Assembly (NCBI RefSeq): GCF_014356525.2
Contig: NC_052505.1
Span: 50,471,994-50,535,993, forward strand
Length of the DNA: 64,000 bases
DNA from: Nilaparvata lugens
Taxonomy: Eukaryota; Arthropoda; Insecta; Hemiptera; Delphacidae
Direction of reading: 5' to 3'
The position numbers and the translations under genes were made by a program. Shown in pieces: positions 38,801 to 44,093 of this stretch. The notes below the pieces were generated by a model. The model had not been told where the DNA came from, searched no databases, and worked only from the letters and a program-made list of their open reading frames with translations. The number at the start of each line of letters is the position of its first letter. Within the stretch, counting starts at the first letter, position 1.

Positions 38801-39090
38801 AACGCAGAATAAAATTAGTGAAGCTAGTGTAATTGGATAAGCTCAATGATTTCCACGGTTTGGCTTCGCAAATTAGTGATGCATGAGTGTAGCCAATATT
38901 AATGTACAAAGTTGAAGTTTTGATAAAAAAGTGTTGCTCACCCTACGGCTCCGTTTCGAAGCACCTGTGACTGTTTGTTGAGAGCCTCTGCCACGTTGGC
39001 TGGAGAGTAGAGCCGAATCGGCGAGTTGTAATGCGTGGGCGTCGGACGGAACGACATCTTCAAAATAGCACTCTGCTTGCTGCTCTGCAA
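5708..39090 (-). CDS. Zasp66: Zasp-family gene (PDZ-ZM Z-disc protein, probably Zasp66), 3' six coding exons
   Basis: Six minus-strand exons (38942-39090, 28907-29001, 25823-25990, 14196-14281, 11671-11929, 5708-5844) total 894 nt, or 297 codons plus TGA, and every junction keeps phase. The first exon carries the Zasp motif core YNSPIRLYSPANVAEAL. Next come a glutamate-rich LRMLEEEER segment, WPP motifs on three exons, a Pro/Gln-rich stretch and a Tyr-rich tail ending GTSDL. Family knowledge: Zasp proteins bind alpha-actinin through PDZ and ZM and build muscle Z-discs and integrin attachment sites. The PDZ exons must lie beyond 39.1 kb and were not found. The lack of LIM domains at the stop favours Zasp66 over full-length Zasp52, but a LIM-less Zasp52 isoform is not excluded. 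Introns of 2.3-11.6 kb are full of transposons. Confidence 0.8.
5845..7765. other. Zasp intron, left part
   Basis: Non-coding intronic sequence. Short frames such as the one near 6852-7046 have no splice support or recognisable domain. Confidence 0.45.
7766..7867. mobile_element. Small 102-bp MITE-like inverted-repeat element
   Basis: The ends are 19-bp inverted repeats, CATCACAGGACAAGAGTAC at 7766 and CATCACAGGACTGAAGTAC read back from 7867, differing at three inner positions. No target duplication is visible. The interior contains GCCATCGGATGACAA, and a similar GCCATCGGGGGACAA occurs near 7921, suggesting a second decayed relative. Confidence 0.45.
8206..8650 (+). mobile_element. Helitron-like 5' fragment
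   Basis: It begins TCTATATCTATAAAAGGCTAAGCC, cut here into TCTATATCTATAAAAGG and CTAAGCC, resembling the TC-start 5' ends of non-autonomous insect Helitrons. Inside, the phrase CCCAAACTACT...CCTA...ACTTGAAATTTTGCA occurs twice, near 8260 and 8538, in a diverged pair. No CTAG 3' end was found before about 8650. Confidence 0.4.
8880..9480. repeat. Decayed MITE-like composite with GTTCGG-rich end
   Basis: The region is GC-richer than its surroundings, with repeated GTTCGG/GGCGAAC words and an apparent element end GGCATGTTTGGACGCACC near 9173-9190. AGAACAGAGC occurs twice in direct orientation (near 9029 and 9451). A 193-codon frame spans it on the minus strand but shows no domain. I cannot define both ends. 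Confidence 0.35.
9505..9665 (-). mobile_element. Non-LTR retroelement 3' end (minus strand)
   Basis: Read on the minus strand it ends CAATGTGATGGCAATAAAAT then TTGAATTTGAAAAAAG, a 3' end with a polyadenylation-like AATAAA and a short TTTGAA/poly(A) tail. No coding sequence remains. Confidence 0.45.
9974..10930 (-). mobile_element. Helitron-like fragment with CTAG 3' end
   Basis: On the minus strand the segment finishes with the hairpin-like GCGGTACGAAGTTTGTCGGG and TAAG, then CTAG directly followed by T at 9973, as expected for Helitron insertion between A and T. Near 10860-10890 the ACAAACAAACACACAGACA phrase common in insect Helitron copies occurs. The 5' end was not located. Confidence 0.45.
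11114..11336 (+). mobile_element. Non-autonomous Helitron, 223 bp
   Basis: Starts TCTATAAT, ends in the GC-rich GCGAAGCACGGGTTCCTG and CTAG, and is flanked by A on the left and T on the right, the Helitron insertion rule. It shares the central phrases ACGTACGGGATAGGAAA and GAACTACTGGACT with the copy at 38180-38407. No coding capacity. Confidence 0.7.
11671..11929 (-). CDS. Zasp66: Zasp exon, Pro/Gln-rich with third WPP motif
   Basis: A 259-nt exon, phase 0 in and phase 1 out, and the most GC-rich coding block of the window. It encodes a proline-rich low-complexity stretch (STQPPPPSTITLRQ, APPPVFMSQPATATAQ) followed by DDKWPPETVKQQAAAENEAR and LALAK. The acceptor is TGTGCAG. The donor GTCAAC is weak. 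If the intron were retained, the frame would add nine residues and stop at 11639-11641, a possible alternative C-terminus. Confidence 0.83.
12049..12354. repeat. Inverted repeat with internal short tandem repeats
   Basis: GATTATAGAAATAACTAGTA on the left (about 12052-12071) recurs inverted at about 12332-12352 with one or two differences. Between them are about four copies of a CTGAATAAAAA word and a TTTAAA/AATTTA tract. It may be a MITE without recognisable ends. Confidence 0.5.
12407..12640. mobile_element. MITE, 234 bp, TIR CTATGTTGTAGNTTAGACA
   Basis: The left end CTATGTTGTAGATTAGACA and the right end (reverse complement CTGTGTTGTAGTTTAGACA) form TIRs of about 30 bp. TAA flanks both sides (12404-12406, 12641-12643), a possible 3-bp target duplication. 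The interior has an imperfect palindrome with ATGCATTTC arms and an AGAAGGAGGAGAT block. A second copy is at 33420-33656. Confidence 0.7.
12641..14195. other. Zasp intron, no gene seen
   Basis: Intronic AT-rich DNA between the third-from-last and next exon. A possible retroelement 3' end (ATGTCAATAAATATATTTG then T/A-rich tail) sits at about 13430-13506; otherwise nothing is supported. Confidence 0.4.
14196..14281 (-). CDS. Zasp66: Zasp exon with second WPP motif
   Basis: An 86-nt exon between acceptor AATTTCAG and donor GTGAGT, phase 1 in and phase 0 out. It encodes LKLVAWPPPPPDSNPDETIS and then EQGPVYAQ. The first codon is shared with the previous exon and forms glycine. It fits between neighbours 11.5 kb and 2.3 kb away without any frame conflict. 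Confidence 0.83.
14282..15517. other. Zasp intron, no gene seen
   Basis: Intronic AT-rich DNA. Near 15230-15260 the word GGGCACTGG occurs in a short direct repeat. No element or exon was identified. Confidence 0.4.
15518..15999. repeat. Interspersed repeat shared with 48845-49330
   Basis: From TGCAATTTATATTGTAG through ATACAGAGTGG and TTCAGCTATTTC to GTAGAGCGCTCTATCTCAT, the order of words matches the 48.8-49.3 kb copy with moderate divergence. It leads directly into the inverted-repeat element, so the two parts probably belong to one transposon family. Confidence 0.7.
16000..17256. mobile_element. Long inverted-repeat (foldback-type) element
   Basis: Two arms of about 390 bp, 16000-16388 and 16865-17256, are inverted copies with roughly nine of ten positions alike. 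Landmarks are CTAGTGGAGAGGCGCGCTTA, GGCGGTCCAAAATCATGCAT and ATTCCAATACACAAAAAA. The spacer of about 480 bp has no domain I recognise. Part of the outer arm recurs at 49330-49469. Long arms suit a foldback or long-TIR DNA transposon; no transposase or target duplication was found. Confidence 0.75.
17257..17860. other. Zasp intron, no feature seen
   Basis: AT-rich intronic DNA between two mobile-element remnants. No element ends or splice-flanked coding segment were recognised. Confidence 0.35.
17860..18625 (-). mobile_element. hAT element remnant with subterminal TACTTTAT repeats
   Basis: The right end reads, on the minus strand, TAGGGTTGCCACCCGTAC, like hAT ends that begin CAGGGTTGCCA. Next to it about seven copies of TACTTTAT in both orientations lie at 18478-18600, and more near 17910-17990. 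Clustered subterminal words are transposase-binding sites in hAT elements. A transposase C-terminus lies between. The left terminus and target duplication were not defined. Confidence 0.65.
18118..18385 (-). pseudogene. hAT transposase C-terminal (dimerisation) domain, broken
   Basis: Minus-strand translation in two frames gives YKVVSYLFSIPATSAFVERD then FSVMSG, and after a frameshift DERSKASLNLI, a stop, then NELSNDYFNLNVDCKDALQ. The SIPATSAFVERxFS block and the DERS...LI region are hallmarks of the hAT C-terminal dimerisation domain. One frameshift and at least one stop make it non-functional. The upstream catalytic part is missing. Confidence 0.75.
18626..21017. other. Zasp intron, no gene seen
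   Basis: AT-rich intronic DNA. I found no splice-flanked coding exon, no TIR pair and no tail motif that I could support. Confidence 0.35.
21018..23995 (-). mobile_element. 5'-truncated non-LTR retrotransposon (Jockey/CR1 group)
   Basis: It lies inside a Zasp intron in the same orientation. The 3' end is a (TTTA)n tract at about 21018-21036, read as an (AAAT)n-type tail. ORF2 is present from the middle of the endonuclease to the C-terminus; ORF1 and the first half of the endonuclease are missing. The 5' end near 23995 is approximate and no target duplication was found. Confidence 0.75.
21407..23992 (-). pseudogene. Non-LTR ORF2: endonuclease remnant plus reverse transcriptase
   Basis: In order: an APE-type endonuclease segment with AGDFNLPEI (about 23830), a linker, then a 664-codon open frame (21407-23401) with the RT blocks NYRPISLLSVFAKVFERVL, HGFLPGRSV, YTDYAKAFDRVD, GVPQGSVLGPLLFLLLINEL and the catalytic FADD (about 22224-22237), and a C-terminal RNase-less tail. 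Two shifts, near 23750 and at an A8 run near 23381-23388, put the middle part in another frame; outer parts share one frame. The RT half itself is intact. APE plus this RT suggests the Jockey/CR1 group. Confidence 0.8.
23996..24780. other. Zasp intron, no feature seen
   Basis: AT-rich intronic sequence without a supported exon or element. Confidence 0.35.
24819..24917 (+). other. Candidate plus-strand exon ending in ATG
   Basis: A strong acceptor-like tract TTTTTTTCAG ends at 24818, and ATG at 24915-24917 is followed directly by the donor GTAAGC. If this ATG is the start, the junction is in phase 0 and fits the plus-strand exon at 29644. An upstream short frame (MLSDPYRVNPRLKVVENSF) ends before it. 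It may equally be a chance arrangement. Confidence 0.25.
24918..25822. other. Zasp intron, no feature seen
   Basis: AT-rich sequence immediately downstream of the WPP exon on the minus strand. Nothing supported. Confidence 0.35.
25823..25990 (-). CDS. Zasp66: Zasp exon with first WPP motif
   Basis: A 168-nt exon with acceptor TTGATAG and donor GTAGCA, entering in phase 1 and leaving in phase 1. Using the later CAG of the acceptor region would put a stop in frame, so the TAG acceptor at 25991-25993 is preferred. It encodes an acidic/basic helix (RRITEIMNSIDEEYLDFKEL), then GRFKWPPPTDTEQ, and ends ECILEP. The FKWPPP motif recurs in related form in the next two exons. Confidence 0.82.
25991..28906. 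other. Zasp intron, no gene seen
   Basis: About 2.9 kb of intron. A 45-codon plus-strand frame near 26840-26977 beginning MPSKNNELEREK has no splice or domain support. No mobile-element end was recognised. Confidence 0.4.
28907..29001 (-). CDS. Zasp66: Zasp exon with LRMLEEEE segment
   Basis: A 95-nt exon between acceptor TTTTTCAG and donor GTAAGT, entering in phase 2 and leaving in phase 1. It encodes IDFHNLAKPSNLANSAVLRM followed by LEEEERSGRGA. It joins in frame both to the ZM exon and to the alternative first exon. Alanine/leucine and glutamate content suggests a helix. Local GC is far above the intron. Confidence 0.85.
29644..29780 (+). CDS. Internal exon of an unrecognised plus-strand gene
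   Basis: A 137-nt block between acceptor TTTTCTAG and donor GTGAGT is open in one frame only, phase 0 in and phase 2 out. It encodes ELAEELKYRGIDHIKPSPAV, then FQHPSNMLETQLVFHLVFSM and FTVGL. The first half is charged; the second is hydrophobic from LVFHLVFSMFTVGL, a likely membrane segment. I do not recognise the family. It lies 0.6 kb from a Zasp exon on the other strand, inside a Zasp intron. Possible partner exons are 24819-24917 and 31642-31705, both unproven. Confidence 0.5.
30264..30838 (-). mobile_element. Tc1/mariner-like (IS630-type) transposon remnant
   Basis: The right end, read on the minus strand, is ACAGAGTGTTTGAAAAAGAA then CTCCCTAGTTTTGG; the left end at 30264-30298 reads TTCCTGAAAAAGAACTTCCT then AGTTTTAGG in plus, so the two form TIRs. 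A transposase C-terminus lies between, but most of the gene is deleted. About 0.58 kb remains. Confidence 0.6.
30383..30640 (-). pseudogene. Transposase C-terminus (DDE, mariner-related), broken
   Basis: Minus-strand translation gives WTPRSPD, a stop, then TPLDFSFWGHIKHVVYSEKI, and on to REINHLRERIATVVG, PDMLMNTWRELEYRFGCYRC and a final stop. The RSPDLTPLDFxxWG block carries the third catalytic carboxylate region of Tc1/mariner-like transposases in insects. The in-frame TAA inside that block and loss of the N-terminal half make it inactive. Confidence 0.65.
30866..31118 (+). mobile_element. tRNA-derived SINE with 11-bp target duplication
   Basis: A 253-bp element flanked by perfect 11-bp duplications AGTATCTAAAG (30855-30865 and 31119-31129). 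The head is tRNA-like: A box TGGTCTAGTGG near 30879-30889 and B box GGATTCAAACC at 30921-30931, slightly off the GGTTCRANYC consensus. The body has GGATGGGCACGTTAAACTG and TCGGTCCCGG, followed by a TTACTTACTTT tail. It sits in a Zasp intron. Confidence 0.85.
31130..32384. other. Zasp intron with one weak plus-strand exon candidate
   Basis: At 31642-31705 the tract TTTTTTTTATTACAG precedes a 64-nt frame ending in TAA that would accept a phase-2 junction from the 29644-29780 exon (GQSYSESLIISRAVSLTLTV). No homology supports it. The remainder shows nothing. Confidence 0.3.
32385..32594 (-). CDS. Zasp66: Candidate alternative first exon of Zasp (short isoform)
   Basis: Downstream of a TATA-like site lies about 190 nt of relatively GC-rich leader, then ATG at 32402-32404 and 20 coding nt (MQFERQ plus GG), closed by a strong donor GTGAGT. 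The exon ends in phase 2, exactly what the next exon (29001) needs. It would replace the ZM exon and give a 254-residue protein without PDZ and ZM. An 8-codon upstream ORF is present in the leader. The open frame before the donor is short, so transcript evidence is needed. Confidence 0.5.
32586..32616 (-). promoter_or_regulatory. Candidate core promoter (TATA plus Inr) inside Zasp
   Basis: On the minus strand TATAAATA (32609-32616) is followed 22 bp later by TCAGTG, which matches the arthropod initiator TCAGT (A at 32594). A weaker CTGAGTG sits at the more usual 30-bp distance (32586). The setting is unusually GC-rich (GCCGGC next to the TATA) for this intron. It leads directly into the candidate alternative first exon. 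Confidence 0.4.
32617..33130. promoter_or_regulatory. GC-richer region upstream of the internal Zasp promoter
   Basis: About 0.5 kb with higher GC than the rest of the intron, lying just upstream (minus sense) of the candidate TATA box. Frames of 84-89 codons on the minus strand overlap each other in different frames, have no domain and are not called as genes. A proximal control region or further 5' exon is a reasonable guess. Confidence 0.25.
33420..33656. mobile_element. MITE, second copy of the 12407-12640 family
   Basis: A 237-bp element with left end CTATGTTGTAGTTTAGACA and right end whose reverse complement starts CTCTGTTGTAGTTCACACA. It shares the GGAATGCATTTCA and AAAGGAGGAGAT interior with the first copy, in the same orientation. 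No target duplication is visible. The interior forms an imperfect palindrome. Confidence 0.65.
33657..36132. other. Zasp intron, no gene supported
   Basis: A stretch at 34140-34330 is somewhat GC-rich with frames of 60-86 codons in several phases on both strands (for example LGKPSEPLRWAVALPSGEIN on plus) but no domain, so it is left unassigned; an old repeat is likely. Nothing else found. Confidence 0.35.
36133..36221. repeat. Long hairpin, 37-bp inverted repeat arms
   Basis: Arms at 36133-36169 and 36185-36221 are inverted copies separated by 15 bp; they begin TATACCCAGTGAGTATA and contain the self-complementary AATGTAATTACATT. Almost every base pairs, so a stable cruciform or stem-loop is possible. 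The complete symmetry suggests a tiny MITE or a fold-back duplication. Confidence 0.85.
36222..37564. other. Zasp intron, no feature seen
   Basis: AT-rich intronic sequence; no exon, element end or RNA gene was recognised. Confidence 0.35.
37565..37735 (+). mobile_element. tRNA-derived SINE
   Basis: A tRNA-like head with B box GGTTCGAATCC (37632-37642) matching the pol III consensus and an A-box-like TAGTCGAGACG near 37577. It is preceded by GCGGCCAGGA and followed by a non-tRNA body and a T-rich tail ending near 37740. The head cannot form a 7-bp acceptor stem, so it is not a working tRNA gene. Boundaries are approximate; no target duplication identified. Confidence 0.65.
38180..38407 (+). 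mobile_element. Non-autonomous Helitron, second copy
   Basis: Shares CACGTACGGGATAGGAAA, GAACTACTGGACT and ACTTGAAATTTTGCAT with 11114-11336 and ends GCAAAGCACGGGTTACCTG then CTAG followed by T. The 5' end is worn, so the start is approximate. Confidence 0.65.
38408..38941. other. Intron just downstream of the ZM exon
   Basis: AT-rich; the words CCCAACGCA and AAGCTCAAT each occur twice (near 38670-38715 and 38800-38850), a weak direct repeat. No element defined. Confidence 0.35.
38942..39090 (-). CDS. Zasp66: Zasp exon with ZM motif
   Basis: This 149-nt exon starts in phase 0 after an acceptor ending GGGTCAG and ends in phase 2 before donor GTGAGC. It encodes about 50 residues. The ZM core (YNSPIRLYSPANVAEAL) occupies roughly residues 21-37, followed by NKQSQVLRNGAVG. 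GC content is clearly above the flanking intron. A second acceptor 6 nt inside (TTGCAG) could shorten it by two residues. The ZM motif is the family signature that helps bind alpha-actinin. Confidence 0.88.
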
Positions 39091-39716
39091 CTGACCCAAA
39101 AACATATTTCTTCAAAAAAGAAGTCGATTCACACATCGATTTTAATTTCTCGCGAATTACTCGCTGTTGATTTGATGTAAGATGTACTGGTAACTGTACA
39201 TGATTAGAATGTTGATTCTCTCAATTATCTAGCTCATCATTACTCATCAGTAATGTACATTTTATTGAATAATAATATTTTATTGATTCTTCTCCACTTT
39301 GACAACAATTGAAAAAAAAAATACAAAATAATTTGTATACATCATAAAAATATAAAAAGAATCAAAAGACTCACAAGACTTTCGTCTGATCGTGAGCCTA
39401 AGGAAAATACAAACAAGAAATTACAAAAAAGGTGAAAACAACAACTACGGTAAGCAAAAGAAGAAGAACAAAGGTTTGAAAAAACTAAAGAAACTATAGT
39501 AAGATTAAATATGTTAACAAAAGAGAGAAAAGAAACCACTAGAGTGTCGACAGATCAAACTAATACTAATTGGGAGAAAAATATTTGAATATTTTGCCCT
39601 GCAGCATTTACCCTTCTTAAAGGATTAAACTTGCCTACCTGTTCTCAAACTAATAACCCAAAACATGAACCATACTGCTAAACAACTTATATTACATAAA
39701 TTACGGTACTAATGCC

Positions 39717-40030
39717 TTAAGTTATGTCTCCATATAAGTCTGTAGACGTTTTAATCCATCTGAAGATTCCTTTTTTTAATATATTCATTGAACAGCATGA
39801 GAGAAAGTCCTGCGGAACAGTATTTACCAGTTTGTCACACATATAGGTGAATTGCATCCTACAAATCTGTAAATTAGTTTGGGTTGAGTATGATGTTCTT
39901 AATGTTTGATGAGTGTTGTAGGGTGTGATTCGAATGTTGAAAAGGTTCCTGTTTTTATTTATGTACAATATTAGATTCTTTATGTATAACTGTTTGATTG
40001 TGAGAATATTTGTTTCCTGAAAAAGAGTTT
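39717..40030 (-). pseudogene. C-terminal part of the split RT
   Basis: The minus strand encodes QETNILTIKQLYIKNLILYI, NKNRNLFNIRITPYNTHQTL and a tail to the stop at 39717-39719. This is the usual basic C-terminal extension after the RT and thumb of such elements. It continues exactly the frame broken at 44094 by the Jockey insertion. Confidence 0.7.
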
Positions 40031-40215
40031 TTTTGTTATTTCTATTAAAACTAGTCACTAGGACTAACCATTAATTTTGTTTTGTTATTTCTTATCCTAA
40101 ATTAATTTTTATTGCTAAAGTCTTCCAGTGAAGCCTACTGTTCCAATCTATAATTTTACTACTTTAAATTATTCCACTACACTTCTATTAATATACTTTT
40201 TTCACTCCACTAGCA

Positions 40216-42900
40216 CTACACCAACTCGAAGGGCTTTGTTCTCTTCAACCTCCTAGTGAGTTCAGTGTTGTCTAGTAGTTGGATGACTTCGTTGTTGTCG
40301 TGTTGATGAAGACGTGACTCATGATGGGCTGCCAATTGTCTTATCTCACAGGTCACATAGGGGATGTGCAGATCTCGGTGCAAATCGCTGTTCCTTATGT
40401 ACCAGGGCGCATTCACGCAGTACTTTGTTTAGGAATGTTTGAATCTGACTGATGTTAGAAGTTCTAGAGCAGCCCAAAAGCTGAATTCCATACATCCAGA
40501 CAGGTTTTAGAATTTGTTTGTAGATCAATAACTTGTTGTCCAATAAGAGTTGTGATTGACGGCCCAACAGCCAATAGATTTTACTGTATTTGAGTCCTAG
40601 CTCGCTCCTTTTCATCTTGATATGCTCTTTCCATCTCAACTTGGCATCAAGAGTCATTCCAAGGTATTTTGCTGTGTGGTACTACATTCCCATTCAGATT
40701 TATTCGAATCGGGTCATTGATAATTTTGTTTGTGAAGTTGATATGAATAGACTTCATCTCATTCAATCGAATTCTCCATTTTTGGTCCAGTCACTGAATC
40801 TGTTGCTAGCATTTTGTAGTTTTGTGGCTGCTTCTTGTACTGTTTCCCCTTCTGCCAGTATTGCAGTATCATCAGCAAAAGTTGCAATTGTCACTGCATC
40901 AAATTCAGGAAGATCGCTTGTGTACAGCACATAAAGAACTGGTCCAAGAACACTTCCCTGTGGAACTCCAGCCCTTATTTCCTTCAATTTGGAGACGTCG
41001 TCACCTTGTTTTACTCAGAATAATCTGTTGTTGATGTATCATTTTAAAAGTTTTACAGGTTGAGTGGGGAGAATAATTTTATGAAGTTTAATGATCAGTC
41101 CTTCATGCCACACTCTGTCAAATGCCTGTGCCACATCAAGGAAGATTGCTGAACATATCGATTTTTTCTCTAATGACTTCTCTATTACATTGGTGATTCT
41201 ATGTAATTGGTCCAGGGTTGAGTGCTTCTGCCTGAAACCAAATTGATAGGCTGGTATCAGATTCCTGCTACTTATGATGGGAGTCAATCTCTTCATTAGC
41301 AATTTCTCAAAAAAGCTTTGAAATTACAGGTAGAAGAGAGATTGGGCGGTATGATTTTGCTTCTTGAGGACATTTCCCAGGCTTTTGCAACATAATGACT
41401 TCTGCCATCTTCCAAATTGTAGGAAAATGCTGTAATCGGAGTGATGCATTGAATAAGTATGTTAGCATGACAATACCTTTCCTTGGAAGTTTCTTCAAGA
41501 TTTCACCTGTAATCAGATCAAACCCAGGTGCTTTTTTTGGTATTCAGATTATATTTTATTTCTTCTTGAACCTCATTTATAGAAACTGGATCAATCTCTG
41601 TATCTAAATCATCTATTATATTTCCTTCAGGATCAATTTCAGATTGAATGTTGTTTGGCTGGAAGATTTCTTCTAGATGATTAGCAAATCTGCCTTTTCT
41701 CTGTTATTTCTTGTCCAAGTACTATCTGGTTTTCTAATTGGAGGGGATTGTAATATTGGCCGCTTAATTATTTGTGTTGCTTTCCATAATGAATAATCTG
41801 TACTGGCATCAGCTGTCAAATTTTGAAGGTAGTTATTGATGGATTCCTCAGTTAGCTTCCTTATCTCTCTTCTCAATTGTTGTGTTTTGTTATTCAAGAT
41901 ATTTTTGTCAGCAGGATCACGAGTTTCTTGTCATCTTCTTCTTGCCCTTCGTTTTTGTAAAACAAGTTGTCGAATCTCCAGAGGGTAATTGCATCCTTTT
42001 GTTTTCCTGGTATATTGTCTGGTGTTTTTCCAGGCTGATTTCTGGATTTGCCACATGAAATCTTCCGCGGCTTCATCTAGCTGCTCAGTTGTTCTAAGTC
42101 GAATATTTAAGTTGATTTCATTCTCCAAATCCACTTTAAAAGCTTCCCAGTCTGTTGTTCTGTTGACTAACATTGGTCTGTCTTCTTTATTTATTATTCG
42201 TTCACTAAGTGTGAGAATTACAGTTGAATGATCAGAATCCAGGTCAAAGCTCTCTTCAATGTCGATAAAATTACTGAATATTCTCTTTGTTATGAAGAAA
42301 TCTAGAAGATCTGGAGTTTCATTCAAATCTGTTGGCCAATACGTAGGTGTCCCTGTTGAATGGAATTCGCAGCCCAGCTCCTGGATAGCCTCTCTGAGTT
42401 CTTTTCCTTTGGTAGTCGAGAGTCTTGAACCCCAATCCTTATGCTTGGCATTAAAATCTCCACCCACTATGAATCTATTTCCAAGCTGAACAAGAATATT
42501 TGTATAATAATTAATTTTTCTTAAGATTGTAACGTGGTGGAAAATATGCAGCTCCAACAAGTATTTTCTGGTTGATTCTATATCTTCTGGTATTGACTCT
42601 ATTCCAACTACAGTTAGCTGTATTTCATTACTTTGAATACTGAAGTCTTCATAGTGTTTAATACTCTCCTTCACTATTACAGCACTTCCACCTCTTGCTT
42701 GATTTTGAGGACGAATAGTTTCGTGAACATTATATCCATTGATTTTGAAGTGAGTCTGCTCAGTTGAATGGGTTTCAGAGATGAGGCAAACATCTATATT
42801 TTGTGTCTTTAGGAATATTTCTATTTCTTGTTTTCTATTATTATTGATATTATTTATTCCATTGGCATTCCAGGTAGCAATCCTTATATCTTGTTGGCTC
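40216..42900 (-). pseudogene. Jockey ORF2 (endonuclease and reverse transcriptase), frameshifted
   Basis: Endonuclease at 41931-42860 with GGDFNAKHKDWG and DSDHSTVIL (metal-binding Asp and the catalytic Asp-His). RT follows in several frames: AEVIMLQKPGK and YRPISLLPV (41307-41498), QFGFRQKHSTLDQ and FLDVAQAFDRVWH (41039-41302), GVPQGSVLGPVLY and FADDTAIL (FADD about 40863-40879), then the C-terminus to 40216. At least five frame changes break it. Domain order and motifs are standard Jockey. Confidence 0.8.
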
Positions 42901-43167
42901 GCAATATTTATTTTCTAGTTTTCTTCTCGATACTCTTACTCTTCCCTTCCAAGCTGTCAAGCCATTCAGAAAGAATATTTAAACTGTTCAAAATTTCCTG
43001 CAAAACCTTATTGACTTCAACTGGTTGTTGTTGTTGCTTTGGTTGGCTCTCCTGTTGTAGGCTTGGAGTGGGTTTCGTTACTTGGGAATAGGATATTTCT
43101 CCAGTGTACTTTTTTGAAGTGAAGTTTCTCTGTTTAGTTGTATGTTGTACTTCGCTATTTCTTTTAA

Positions 43168-44005
43168 CTATGTTTTATTTTCAATTCTTCTTTTCTGAAG
43201 TTCTTTAGCGATGAGACAGCCTCTGTACTTAGCTGGGTGAGCCTCAGCACAATTGAAACATTTGGCTGGGGTTTCTTTAGCCTTGGTACACGAAATAGTC
43301 CAGTATTCTCCAGCACACTTCACACACACAGGTTCATGTTGACAGTATGTCTGTGTATGACCAAACCGCTGACAACGTTTACACTGTGGAATCATTTTAT
43401 TACTTCTTATTGATTGAATTTCCACTTTCATGTAGCAAATAATATGTTTAATTTCAAATATTCTTCTTGTATCTTCTGTATTCTTGAATGTTAACATGAA
43501 CATTGGAAGTCTGATAATGTGTTCTTTTCCATACTTCTTCACTTTTTTCATTTTGTTGACAGCACTAATTATTTGAAAGCCTCTGCTTAGAAGATCGTTC
43601 TTTATATCCTCTGGATTGCATGATGGATGAAGCTCTTTAGCCATGACACGAATTGGACGAGCTTGTTTATTTTCGTACGTGTGCCATTCATATTTAGCTT
43701 ACTTCAACATCTTAGTTAAATCTCTGTATTCTTGTTCAGTTTCAACATTCAATTTTAGCTGGTTGTTGTTCATCATGTTGGCACTGACATTGAGATTTTT
43801 CGATTTCAATGCCTCTTTAATTTTCAAATACTCTTGTATATTGCTTAATATGACTGGTGGTGGCTTGTTTCTCTTTTCTGTCGGTGTCATACTTGTTGAA
43901 TCAGTTGCAGGCCTTTTTTTTTCTGGTGAGTCACGGATTTTTCTCTTCTTTTGTTTACGGAGAATCCATGCAGTCTCTGATGCTACCATTTTCTCTTCTC
44001 CCTCC
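43168..44005 (-). pseudogene. Jockey ORF1 (Gag-like, zinc knuckles)
   Basis: The N-terminal part (MVASETAWILRKQKKRKI onward, basic) lies at about 43699-43990, and the C-terminal part at 43168-43644. The second contains three zinc knuckles: CKRCQRFGHTQTYC, CVKCAGEYWTISC-type and CFNCAEAHPAKYRGC. This is the nucleic-acid-binding protein of Jockey-clade elements. A frameshift between 43645 and 43700 separates the two. Confidence 0.75.
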
Positions 44006-44093
44006 CAATTCGGTGATGAATAACTTTTATTGCTACTTCTAAAAGATACTGGTTGCATTGTATGTGAAGCTGATGATTGAAGAAAAAGAGTTT

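Larger units (their letters stand above)
40031..44081 (-). mobile_element. Near full-length Jockey-type non-LTR retrotransposon
   Basis: 4051 bp, flanked by the perfect 12-bp duplication GAAAAAGAGTTT (40019-40030 and 44082-44093). The 3' end has a short poly(A), seen as T at 40031-40034. It holds ORF1 (Gag-like with CCHC knuckles) and ORF2 (APE endonuclease and RT), both with frameshifts. The 5' end starts right at the target duplication, so 5' truncation is unlikely. It is inserted in another retroelement. Confidence 0.85.
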
